From Kryptolebias marmoratus (taxonomy: Eukaryota > Chordata > Actinopteri > Cyprinodontiformes > Rivulidae): a DNA stretch of 64,000 nucleotides. A model generated the notes under the pieces. It was not told where the DNA came from and did no database searches. It saw only the letters and a list, made by a program, of their open reading frames with translations. A program made the position numbers and the translations under genes. Below, piece by piece: positions 46,535-64,000 of the stretch. Numbering within the stretch: position 1 is the first letter of the stretch; every line of letters begins with the position of its first letter. The DNA lies in NCBI RefSeq assembly GCF_001649575.2, contig NC_051443.1:18872824-18936823 (forward strand), read 5' to 3'.

Positions 46535-46885
46535 ATGTATCAAACAACTTGATTTAAAATGGCTGCCACAGCTATGACTAAATCAGTTTTACAGATATGA
46601 GCCGAAGATTTGATGTGGTCGTAGCTGAAGGTGGTCCCCAATACACATTCTGAGCGCTAACAGCTTGCACAATATCTTTATTAAAGACTCTGATTCACAA
46701 AACATCATCTGAGCGGGACATCTTGTGACTTCACATGAGAATGTGCATCACGTTACTTTCAAGGTTTGACCAAAATGGCTGCAACTCAGTCATTTCTCAA
46801 CACAAGATGATCTTAAGCTAAAGCTCTGACATGAAAGGCGGCGGGCGATATGCATTCCTTCAAGGAGTGCTGGGCCTCTTATTTT
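46535..46885 (+). repeat. Dispersed repeat A, copy 9 (5'-truncated)
   Basis: It contains AAAATGGCTGCCACAGC, TTTTACAGATATGAGCC, TGCAACTCAGTCATTTC, AAGGCGGCGGGCGATATGC and ATTCCTTCAAGGAGTGCTGG. It has the best-preserved distal end of the family in this window. Confidence 0.65.
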
Positions 46886-48192
46886 AAAGCTGCAATCAAA
46901 TCAAGACGATCGAAATGGTTGATGTCATTCTAGAATGTAAAGAATCCTTAAACAGAAATCTGGGGCTTCGTTCATAAGAGCTGAACATGAACGTCAGTGC
47001 AGCTAAAGACATGACAGGAAGTGTGATCACTCCTCTGCAGCTCATAAACATCTCCCGCCCACAGCTGTGCGTCTCTAAGTCCCTTCGCACTCATGTCTTC
47101 ACTGCTATTACTTGAGAGGGTTTTTTTTTTTTTTTTGGTCTCACCATCATCATGTTTTCCAAAACGTCCACTGCAGCCTCAGCTGTCTGAGGACCTCCTC
47201 ACCCATGCCTCACACGCCCTCCACCCCCCACCCCCCTCCGCCAGGTCCAGCTCGATCTGTCTGTCTGCTTCTGCACTCGCTCCTCATTAACACATGAATA
47301 AAGACGAGGAAGGGCCTGAGAAGGCTCGGACACCAACAGAAGGCAGCAGATTTGCAATTCAAACTTCTGGCCATCCACACTCTGCACACCCCACACCCTT
47401 CTCCTCCCCCCACACCCCTCCATCCATCCATGTATATTCCCTGGGACTAAACTGTCAACGGTATGATAAAGGATGCATGTACGAAAGGAAGGAAGGGAGG
47501 GAGGGAGGGATGGAGACAGATGTGGATTCACAAGTTTATGTCCTGCCTCTGCACTTCAATACAGACAAAAAAAATACATATGCAAAGTTAAAGAGTGTGA
47601 GAAGTGTTTCTTTCTAGCTGCTGATGACTTTTTTACGCAATGACTTACCTAAATAAAGTTCACTGCAGAGGTGAATCCCCACTTCTATAGAACATTCATA
47701 AAGCTTGTAATTTAAAATAAATCACAGTTATGGCTCCTAACATTATGTCAATGAGAAACAAGCAAACAAATTAATAAATGAATAACGCATACCTTTGTTC
47801 TACAAATGTATGTTTTTTGTCCATATCAATGAAAAGAGAAATAAATTTGTAATAAATCTCAATGGAAGTTAGCAATAATAGAGTTAGCGTTTAAATTTCA
47901 CCTCCGAAATAAATACTTAAACATGTTTAAATATTTGTTTAGAGTAAAAGAATAGTGCCTAGACAATAAAGAAACAAAACAAGAAAAAGAAAATAATAAC
48001 CATCTTAAAAAGGTCTACGTTTTGGCTAATATGTAATTAAAAGCTTCAGGAATAAATGTACTTTTTAGACGTATTAGCAGACGCGATAATTAGGCGGAAG
48101 CAAAAAAAAATAAAATAAAATAAGTTTTAAAAATGCCCTGTAAGACGTCACTTCCGCCTGACCCTGAATTACTTCCTGCGTGTGTCAACAAT

Positions 48193-55857
<7,665 letters not shown>

Positions 55858-56105
55858 ACATGAGAAACATCTGGACACGTATACAACCGTTAGAGCCTTA
55901 TCGCCACATCCTCTGAACCTACATCTCCCCCCTCATCGCGTTACCACATCCCAACAACAAGCCTCCTCATTGGACGCTGGCGGTGCGACGACGCAGCCTC
56001 GGCTGACAGTTGATGATGTTCAGCAGAAGGAGAAGATGGAGATCTAAAAAAAAACAGAAACCCTAATGATAATTTGGGATTAAATAAAGAGAGAATAAAC
56101 CGGCC
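55858..56105 (+). terminator. urm1 3' UTR with poly(A) signals
   Basis: Two canonical AATAAA hexamers lie at 56083-56088 and 56094-56099, about 230 bases after the stop. This is consistent with a short 3' UTR. Confidence 0.6.
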
Positions 56106-59077
56106 CTGAAGGTTGGATCTCATCCCGTTTCCTTCAATCTTCCTTAGTCATTAATATTTTTAAAGAATGTGTAAAAATATAATAGCTAATTTTTTAGCGG
56201 ATTCCACGGAAACAATATTAAGGATAAATAAAGTTGTTTTTTTTACAGCTGCCATTTCTATTCAATCATTTATAGATGGATCACATAGCTCCTCTCATGT
56301 TTTATATTTAATAAACTGTCTTACAGTGTGTTTAAAACCCTTTGTGTTTACATTTTTATATTTTTATCATGTATTTTATTTAGGTTTTTATATATTTTTA
56401 TGTTTAATTTGGTCATATAAAAATGCACAAATTGATTCTTGTGGATTTTTTTTCTTTTTTTTAATTGCTGAAAATAAAAAGAACCTCTTAAACCATAATT
56501 GTAATAACGGCACCTGTGTAATTTCCGTAGTTGCATTATTTTTATTTCTACGTCACATATTGCAAGAAAAAAATTTCTTCAAGGAGTAAAATAACCTTTT
56601 AGCAAAATATTATTCTTACCCAAGTTTCTCTTCAATATGTAAAGTTTGTTGTCATAAATAACCCTTTGAATGCTTCTTAAATGTCAAATGTGAGCTGTTT
56701 CGTTATTATAATTATGATATTTTCTTGTGTTTTTGCTCCTTACATAGCAGAATTTGTTTGCACAATATTACATGCACATATCCCACTTCTTTACTAATAG
56801 AATCCTGCACATGGAGACCTCTCCAAAACACTTTTTCTTTTTAAATAATGAAGATCTGCCATCCTGAGATCGATCCAAGTCCAGCTCTGTGATAATAAGC
56901 AGCATTTTAAGATGATTAGGAGACACTTTGGGGGGATTTTACCTTCCTGTAGCCACGCTCAGATGGAATATTCATCAGATTTAGGAGGGTGCAGGCCGCG
57001 TGTGTTTGTGTGTGTGGTGATAGTGGTGGGGTTGAGGAGGGGGGCCTGGATTTACAGGACCACTGCGGGAGGTCGAGGTCTAGCCTCCGGGCTGCCCTCC
57101 CCTGAACGCCCAAGGCGACCTAAAACCTTTTCTCGGTTCTGGAGTCCGATTTGCAACGGGAAACCAGCCTATAATGGCCAGGAGAAAGGAAATGCTAATG
57201 AGGGGGGCTCCGTATGTGTGTGTGTGGGAGAGGAGAAAGTGTTGCACTGTGTGTCAGCTGCTGCAGGAAGCTGAGAGGGAGACGTTTCCAAACTGCATGA
57301 AATGATCAAAAAGATGTTGGAAATTGGTGCTTTTCTAAATTATTATATATTTAAAAAATTAGGACCATTTCTTCATTTTGTCTGCTGAAATGTATTACAT
57401 CAGGAGCTTTTTCTATCATTTGTGTCCTGACTGGATTAAGTTGGAACTTGCTTTTAATATTTTCTGGTTTGTTTTTTGTTTTGTTTTTTTAACTGTGGTG
57501 TATAGTCAGTGCAGCCATTCATAAATTGTGGATTATTAAGTGATGTGTGGGTAAATCCAAGCCTCCAACCTGCAGCAGCCCCCCCTCTAACATCATAATG
57601 AGACATACTCACAGCAGAGGAGGAAACACATTCTATCATCATCTGGCTCAGCCAAACAACTAGGAATGAACAATAACTGGGAAAGAAAAGTTATTAGGAG
57701 TTTACAGGAATAATGTTTTTAGAAGCTGGATGCCCACAGAATCCCTGGATTAATCATTTGTGCAGAAATATTTTAAATCAGCAAACTTCATTTTTTAAAT
57801 TAAAAGAATATCCCCACAAATATGATAGGACATCATAATCCAAATTGTTATAAATTTGAAATCTTATTCGATTTTTTCCCCTCTTCATGGATAATCTTTG
57901 AGTAAACAATGATTTGAAAATTCAAACAAACAAACAAACAAAAACACCCTGCCTGCTTTCTTATATGTTTACCTGTTTTTATTATTAATATTTTATTTTA
58001 AGGCTCCCTGCACAGACCTGAGCAGAAACAGACTTGTGGAAGCTGTGGTACATTATCTTCAAAAATACCCAAATGTTTTAAATAATTTAATAAATATGTA
58101 TATACATATACATATTTTCATCTACACATACAAATAAATCTAAAACCTGATGAATATTTTTGCATCTTTCAATAGTCAAATTTAACTACATAAATGTACA
58201 AATTATTTTGTGCAAAAACATTTTTATGTTTAGGAATAATTTGGATGATTTAAAATATTTTGTAAAAAAAAAAAAAAAAAAAAACTGAATGACGAATTAA
58301 AACTGGCGCTGCGTTGGACACCGACTAATTCCTGCAGGAGCAAACATCATACACTAATCCCCTGGAATTAGGAGAGGTTAGCCTTTAATGTTCTGCCACA
58401 ATACACACTTTGGCTTGGATACATGTGTGTGTGCGTGTGTGTGTGTGTAACTTGAATTAATTAGCCTTAATGTGCTACTTTAATTTAAAGATAAATAAAT
58501 AAACACATCTGAGGAATAAAATGTCCTCTCAATTTTTGACAAATATTGCCTTAAATAGACTAAACAGACAAATGTTTCTTTGCTTAATTCTTTTAAAACT
58601 ATCATTAGTTTTTTTTAAAGAAAAAAAAGTACATTTAGGCGAATTTAATTTTTGTAACAAAACCTCTTTAAAAATAAGTGACACAAACGGAGCCAGAAGC
58701 TCATCACGTGGTTCATGGCAGCATCAATCATCTGATGTTTCTCACAAATTTGTTTCTCCTTTTTGCATAAAAACTAAATTTCTTTTAATTCTTTTTTTAT
58801 TATTTAAATGAAGCTCCCTGCTCTTCCTGCTGAAGGCACCCTGGAGTTATTAGGCTCCTAATGGATTCTCAATAAATTAATAGAACTAATATAAGAGGAT
58901 GCTTTCCTGTTTTAAAAAGCCAATCTTCCTGTAAATTGCAATATATAGTCGTTACTTCCCTCCCTACGTGTGTGTGTGTGTGTGATGATTCAACCTTCAG
59001 CTCGTCTCGTGCGTCTCTGTGCACCACGCAGGCCTCACCATGAGCCCTAAAACCCACTGCTCCCCACCCTCACCCCT

Positions 59078-59111
<34 letters not shown>

Positions 59112-59455
59112 TTCTCCAAATCCAGTCGATTCGTCGATGCCTCCAGTCGATATTTACCTTTTAAAACAAACAGTCCTGATTAGATCTTCGACAGAGTGTA
59201 AATACTAATCGGGCAGAGCGCAGCGAGAGCAGGCCGACAAACACATCTGAGGCAGAATGAGGTTTCCTCCACTTTATTGGCCCATCATGCAGTCCTGCTC
59301 CTCGTGCAGACTGGGATTTACTGATCTTACCTGAAACGTTACAGTTAGAAACCAAACTACAGGCCTCCCCCTCTCTCTCCCTCCTCTCCCTCTCTCTCTC
59401 TCTCTGAGGCCTGGGGCGCCTGATTTCCTTGGCCACAGGCAGCAGTGATGAATGT
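56106..59455. other. Intergenic between urm1 and mir-219
   Basis: Mostly AT-rich with poly-A (58263-58283) and (GT)/(CA) tracts (58975-58983 and 59083-59109). Two stretches look less random and repeat-free and may be conserved non-coding DNA: about 56840-57190 (GC-richer, AATATTCATCAGATTTAGG, GCCTATAATGGCC) and 58290-58395 (several TAAT-core homeodomain-like words). No gene is recognised. Confidence 0.4.
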
Positions 59456-59549
59456 GAGTCTGCAGCAACAGATGTCCATACACAATTCTTGGGGCTTGAG
59501 TTGGATTTTACTCAAGAATTGCGTTTGGACAATCAGTCGCAACAGACTC
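59456..59549 (-). ncRNA. mir219: microRNA miR-219 precursor (mir-219-2 type)
   Basis: Read on the minus strand, the 5p arm (59515-59535) is identical to miR-219-5p as I know it, with seed GATTGTC and body CCAAACGCAATTCT. The 3p arm (59468-59489) reads AGAATTGTGTATGGACATCTGT split over AGAATTGTG / TATGGACATCTGT, resembling miR-219-2-3p with two central changes. The arms pair through CAATTCTTG/CAAGAATTG beside the loop and GTCC/GGAC, and the base closes with GAGTCTG (59456-59462) against CAGACTC (59543-59549). miR-219 promotes oligodendrocyte differentiation and regulates neural progenitors. In human, MIR219A2 also lies just beyond URM1 on the opposite strand (recall), as here. A plus-strand frame across it (59429-59779) is incidental. 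Confidence 0.95.
59456..59549 (+). ncRNA. Antisense hairpin, mir-219b-like
   Basis: The same stem read on the plus strand gives a 5p arm at about 59470-59491 (AGATGTCCATACACAATTCT) and a 3p arm AGAATTGCGTTTGGACAATC at 59515-59534. This is the arrangement of human mir-219b, annotated antisense to mir-219a-2. The hairpin is near-symmetric, so a plus-strand transcript (for example read-through from urm1) could be processed. Whether it is expressed in this fish cannot be told from sequence. Confidence 0.55.
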
Positions 59550-60169
59550 GGTATTTAGATCTTCTGCGGAGATGGAAGGGGAAAAAGGAGGAAAATGAAA
59601 GCCTTTTTAAAAATAAATCCGAGTTGTGGGCCAGCTGGGTGCACCTGCTGCCTTCACATCCCCCTGATACAGAAAAACTGTTTTCTTTTACCCCCTTTTT
59701 TGTTAAGAAGTTGCATCATTTCCGTCTCTCTCTCTGCACCTTTCAAACCGCCTCCTTCCAGCACAGATTCAACATTTAACCAGAAGTCATAACCCCCCCA
59801 CCCCAAAGAACACACTTTTTTTTGGAAAAGTTCTCTAAAAGCACATTCCCTGTCTGAAAACTGTCCTCACATTCTGACTTCAGGCACCTTTTCTCTCAGT
59901 CTGGCCTCCAGGGCTAAGTTTAAAGTCAAAGTCTCATCTTTTGATTTTCCCCCGAAGAGTTCTCATTTAAACTGTCTTTAAAAGATAAGAATATTTAAAA
60001 GAAAAAAAAACATCTAGTTTGTGACGCCTTAAAGTCCGGAATGAGAGCAGCAGCAGGATGAGAACGCCATTTCTGCACCTGCATATAGTGTCATCGATTA
60101 AAAAAGGGGGGAAAAAGTATTCAGTTCTGGTGCCTTAAAGCGGCACAATGGCTTTCCACGGTTGTTAAA
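59550..60169. other. Region upstream (minus-strand sense) of mir-219
   Basis: No repeat family or coding content recognised. It would be part of the primary transcript if the promoter lies at the CpG-rich block beyond it. Confidence 0.35.
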
Positions 60170-60600
60170 TTAATGAAGAAGAAAAAAATCCCCCTCCTGT
60201 TCGAATGGAGGCACGTCGAGCGGCTGTGGTCTGGAGCTGCTGCTGATGAAAACAAGAAATATCACCCCCCAAAAAAAGAAGGATGGAAGGAAAGCCCCCC
60301 TTTTAGTTCCCGTCGGTGCGTCCTCGGTTGTGTTCCCACATCGCGCTCCGTCCAAGTAAAAAAAAAAAAAAAAAAAACCCCTCCCGCCCCTGGGCGAGCA
60401 GCTTCAGCTTCAGATGGCGATTTAAAAAAGCACAAGAAGAGCCGGAGAGCTACTGCCTCCTCCCCCGGCTCGGACTGACTGACAGACTGGTCGCGCGCCT
60501 CTCTGCCCTCGCGGCTTCTTCTCTGCGCAGCTCCGACAAGAAACGCGACGCACCGCGATTGGAGAAGCTCCTCGCTTGGTACTGAATTTGAATAACACCA
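60170..60600 (-). promoter_or_regulatory. CpG-rich block, candidate pri-mir-219 promoter
   Basis: This stretch has dense CpGs compared with the rest of the window, notably GTCGCGCGCC (60490-60499) and CGCGACGCACCGCGATTGG (60543-60561). On the minus strand the latter ends with a CCAAT box (CCAATCGCGG). It lies 0.6-1.1 kb upstream of the miR-219 hairpin in its sense direction. There are long A runs at 60358-60376. The promoter call is inference from composition and position. Confidence 0.35.
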
Positions 60601-60656
60601 CTGGGTGATAAATGTCCATTGTACTGCTTAAGTAATGAATCTCCGCTGTCCTCTAT

Positions 60657-60658
<2 letters not shown>

Positions 60659-60697
<39 letters not shown>

Positions 60698-60728
60698 ACA
60701 CACACACACACACGCGCGCACACACACG
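60659..60728. repeat. (CT)n-(CA)n compound microsatellite
   Basis: About 16 CT units (60661-60692) pass directly into CA/CG dinucleotides to 60728. A single N lies further on at 60875 in a C-rich run. Confidence 0.9.
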
Positions 60729-60729
60729 C

Positions 60730-62120
60730 CGGCAGCTGCGATGAGGGACCAGCAGCAGCCCTTCTTAAAGACACAACAGCCCCATTTTCCTTCCTAAAAA
60801 GAGATTACAATCCCGACACTGTTTACTCTCTGACCGCCACTGCATGACGTTTAATGTTTCTTTTTTTGCCCCCCNCTACCATCCTCTTCCCCCCCACCCC
60901 CCACACCCCCCTTAGTGCAACGCTGTGACGAGGCACTTGGAGATAAAACGGTGCCTTCAGCGCCTCGTGCAGTCCCGTTCTAACCCCTGAAAGGCCGGGT
61001 TTACTGCGGGCCTCTGTGGAAAAGTGACTGAAAACGTGTGGAATTATACGACGGGACAAACCACAGAGGGTGCCTCGTGCTTGGAAATGTCCATTTAGGC
61101 AGCAAACACACGAAATATGCGCCGGGAAGTCTTTGCGTAAAGCCATTGCGCATGTCTTTTTTTTGTATTTTTTACCTCTAAGTTCCTGTTATGGCAACGT
61201 TTTTCTCAGATGGTTTCAAAATGGCATGGTTAAGTGTGAATTCAAAGACAAGTCTTTTTGATTTTATTTTATTTTTTACTTATAAAGGCATCAAAATAAT
61301 TCAAACTCAAGCGCTTGGTGTTGCTTTCCAAGGCACGCTTTGATGATCGCGCGTAAAACACGCACTCTGTCCTGGCATGTTGCTGGCCTGCCGTGGAAGT
61401 GGTTGGGGAGACCCGTCCTCTCTGAAGCAGGCCCATCCACATGTCGTGCACATCAGCACTTTCCAAATGCTGCGTCTGCGCTGCAGCTTTCTGACGCTTG
61501 CGAACGCCACCTTTCTCTCTCCCTCTCTCTCTCTACCTCTTTCTAATAAATCATCCTGACTGATCCCGCCCCGGGCGCAGGGGGTCCTCCTCTTTAAAGC
61601 TCAATCCCCCCCTCCATCTCCCCCTCCCCTCTTTTTCATCCCTCTTGAAGAAGCCGAGTTAACCTCTGAAGCTCCAACGCAGCCGGAGCTCCTCTCAGCT
61701 CCAGCCCGCCTCTCATTCATTCAACCAGTCACTCATTCATTGCTCTTTTATTTTCTCTTTGAGTGGTGAAAAGCAAACCCCTCCATCTTCAATCCTCTTT
61801 TTTTTTTTTTTACCCCCCTGCCTTTTCTGACTCTTTCAGAGGCGGGAAAAAAGTCAAGAGGGTGCACTTTGACTCTCACCTCTGCTTCCTTTCAGGCTCA
61901 GGTTTATGGACAGAGGTTTGACAGTCTGTGAATTGCACTATAAATAAAAAGAAAATCTTATTTATTTGTTCGTTTACTTTCTTAAATGACTTTTTTGTTT
62001 CTTTCCACTTTTAATTAATTTCCCCTTTCTTTGAAAAAACAATTTTTCAATCTTAAACAGTTTGAATTTAATTTAATATTTTCAACAAAACTAGCTGTTT
62101 GACATGATCCTAATTTTTAT
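60730..62120. other. Mixed GC-rich to AT-rich intergenic DNA
   Basis: 60870-60910 is a C-rich stretch with an assembly N. 61560-61720 contains a GC-box-like CCCGCCCCGGGCGCAGGGG and a Ser/Pro-like CT-rich tract that could be a promoter or 5' UTR of an unseen transcript. No open frame with recognisable protein content was found. Confidence 0.35.
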
Positions 62121-62129
62121 GTTTGTTGT

Positions 62130-62563
62130 TTGTTGGCTGGTTTCGTTTTGGTCCTGTAACTGTGTTCATATTTTACTGTTTTCTTTTTTTTCCTTTATTT
62201 TGAGGTTCCTTGTGTTCAGTTTTGGTCCTCAGTGTGGAATTGGCCATTTCCCACCAGTCGTTCTTACCTCAGTTATCTATCCTCACCTGCTCCTCATGTG
62301 TTCATTAGTCTCAGCTGTTTCATTCCTCCCAGTCTACTTAAACCCTTGCTGTGCTCTCTGTCATCAGTCAGTCATATTGTCTGTTACCAGCTAGTCTTCT
62401 TGTGCTCCTGTTCACGTCTTCCCTGCGTGCTCCTTGTGGCTTTCAGTTTCCCTTTTTTGTATTTTTCCTGCTGCAGCATCACCTTTTCATTTGTGTTAAT
62501 TAAATTCCTTTAGTTGTGCACCTAGTCTGCATCATTGGGTTCTACTTCCCCATTACTGACACT
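62130..62563 (+). mobile_element. Degraded LTR-like repeat
   Basis: It contains a series of words I know from an abundant fish LTR-type repeat: TTTGAGGTTCCTTGTGTTCAG, CACCTGCTCCTCATGTGTTC, ATTAGTCTCAGCTGTTTCAT, CTACTTAAACCCTTGCTGTG, TTTAGTTGTGCACCTAGTCTG and CATCATTGGGTTC, ending near ACTGACA. No internal region or flanking duplication is visible. The class is uncertain. Confidence 0.4.
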
Positions 62564-64000
62564 GTTTTTCCACAATAAAATAGTTGTAATGTCTCTTTAT
62601 ATGGGAACCTGGGCTTCTTTCCATCATACTATATATTGTTTTGTTTCAACCTAAACTTGTTGTTCTTGTTCTGAGCTTTAAAACTTCCATTTAAAGATCT
62701 TTATTTAGAAGTTTTTATTTATTTAAATGTGTTTTACTTCTGAATGTCTAATTGTTCAAAAACAGTGTTTGGATTTTATTGTCTATACGAGCAACGGGAA
62801 ATTAAAAAGTGCACATCGTAAAAAGCTTGGAACTTAGTGGGCTTTGACAATGTATTGTAGCAATGTTTAAAATAAATAATCTGAGTACTATTGATGGAAC
62901 CTATAACTACAGAAGTACATTTTAGCTCTAATTATGAATATATTATTATTTTGTAACAAAAGTAATCAGTGTTTGCAGTTGGAAGAGGAAAAACATTTTA
63001 AAAATGAAGCTCATGTTGTCAAATAAAACAGTAAAAAGAGCACACACTGCTTTGAATTCTGTTGTTTGACCTTAAAGTACTTGAAGTACAGCGTCTTAAA
63101 ATACTTGAATACTACATTTTCAGTGCACAGTTGTTAATTGTGAAAAAGCAGTATTTATTCTGCTGGGGTATTTTTAAAAACTTGTGACATTTGTAACATT
63201 TTTTATGCAACATCTTCAACATAATTTCTTGAAATACAAGCAACTCTGTGAAATTAGTTTGCAAGCTAAAAAAAAAAAAGATGTAATGCATTATTAAAGA
63301 TGTGTATTTTTACATAAAATAAACCTGCAGGGTAAGAAGGTTTTTATTAATAAAGGCTGAATAGCAACACACACACACACACATCAGTTAGGCCTTTTGG
63401 CTCAGTGGCTTTCGTGTTAAACGTTAGTTCTGGCTGTATAGCAGCCGTGTGTGTGTGTACACAGAAACAGTAGGAGACTGCTGCACTCAGTTGCCACTGT
63501 GCTTCTCCATTCACAAATCAATGTTTAACCTGCTGACTAAAAGGCCTGGCAGGGGGAGAGGGAGGCCCCGCCACCGAGGTGGGCTGTGAAACCATCCCGA
63601 TGAGAGACTGGGAGAGAGAAAGGGCAGAGCGAGCAGGGGAACCCGTAAAATAAACCTCCTTTGGTGAAGGCATCTCCTCCCTGCTGCTGAGCCACAGCTT
63701 CAGAGGATGACAAGGAGAGGAAGAGAGGAAGAGAGGAAGAGAGGAAGAGAGGCAGTGGCGTGGCATTAAAATTTATAGGGGGGGGGGCTGTTTAGGCAAC
63801 ACAGAGTCAAACGGACAAAGAGCTAAATTGGGAGGAGAGTCTCTGAAAAGGGTCAGTGGGCAAACACAGATTCTCCTCCTATAAATCTACCTGCTGCTGC
63901 TTTGTTGGAGGGTCATTACGAAGGAGAAACTAATTTTACTCTGAAACATGGACAGATTACTGAACAAGCCGAACAGGAATATAGGATCAAGGTCCATATG
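62564..64000. other. AT-rich intergenic DNA to window end
   Basis: No gene recognised. It includes (CA)n at 63369-63383, a GAGGAAGA-type tandem at 63717-63751 and a G-run at 63778-63787. The final ATG-led frame (63948 onward) is cut by the window edge and has no recognisable content. Confidence 0.45.
63715..63751. repeat. Short purine tandem repeat
   Basis: About four units of GAGGAAGAGA in an otherwise purine-rich stretch, inside a minus-strand Ser/Leu-rich chance frame. Confidence 0.75.

Larger units (their letters stand above)
42751..48140. other. Intergenic between sh2d3c and urm1
   Basis: No gene recognised. It holds (CA)n at 45951-45982, one repeat A copy (46535-46885), a poly-T run near 47120 and a purine-rich GGAA/GGGA run near 47487-47510. 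Mid-length open frames at 45839-46111 and 47199-47617 are low-complexity or lack recognisable content. Confidence 0.6.

Noticed and set aside
47199..47617. Overlapping 73-110 codon frames on both strands
   Set aside because: Low-complexity Pro/Ser/Gly content from C-rich DNA, with no splice or family support.
59429..59779. 116-codon plus-strand open frame
   Set aside because: It runs across the miR-219 hairpin, and the apparent peptide simply encodes the hairpin arms.

Overview
This window is vertebrate, almost certainly teleost, genomic DNA. It has long introns with GT-AG borders, many (GT)n/(CA)n microsatellites, fish-type LINE, LTR and hAT remnants, and exon-scale coding segments that encode two vertebrate proteins. 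Two single N bases (25066 and 60875) show that it is an assembled draft sequence.

Layout. Positions 1-3100 are repeat-rich intergenic DNA: a LINE-like tail, an LTR-like block on the minus strand and one copy of a dispersed repeat. From 3448 to 42375 (+ strand) lies a complete 12-exon gene for an NSP-family adaptor, SH2D3C (NSP3/CHAT/SHEP1). The splice phases join exactly into 682 codons plus stop. Intron 1 alone is about 27 kb and holds microsatellites, MITE-like repeats and a few candidate regulatory stretches. From 48193 to 55857 (+ strand) lies a complete 5-exon URM1 gene (101 residues, ending in Gly-Gly). About 3.6 kb beyond it is a miR-219 hairpin (59456-59549). Its main orientation is the minus strand, and the plus strand folds into the antisense hairpin known in mammals as mir-219b. 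The last 4 kb are GC- and CpG-richer around 60.2-61.7 kb, then AT-rich with repeats.

The genes do not form a pathway. SH2D3C is a Cas-family scaffold partner in adhesion and migration signalling. URM1 is a ubiquitin-like sulfur carrier for tRNA thiolation. miR-219 is a neural/oligodendrocyte microRNA. Their co-location follows, as I recall it, the human 9q34.11 order, with URM1 next to MIR219A2/MIR219B and SH2D3C nearby.

The most notable observation is in the SH2D3C SH2 domain. Both arginines that normally hold phosphotyrosine are replaced (alpha-A2 position by Gln69, beta-B5 'FLVR' position by His85), while the rest of the protein looks well conserved. Other points are a phase-perfect candidate cassette exon in intron 4, a (GT)n tract abutting the weak acceptor of URM1 exon 3, a complete non-autonomous hAT element (15-bp TIRs, 8-bp target duplication) nested in an older repeat, and a nine-copy dispersed repeat family.
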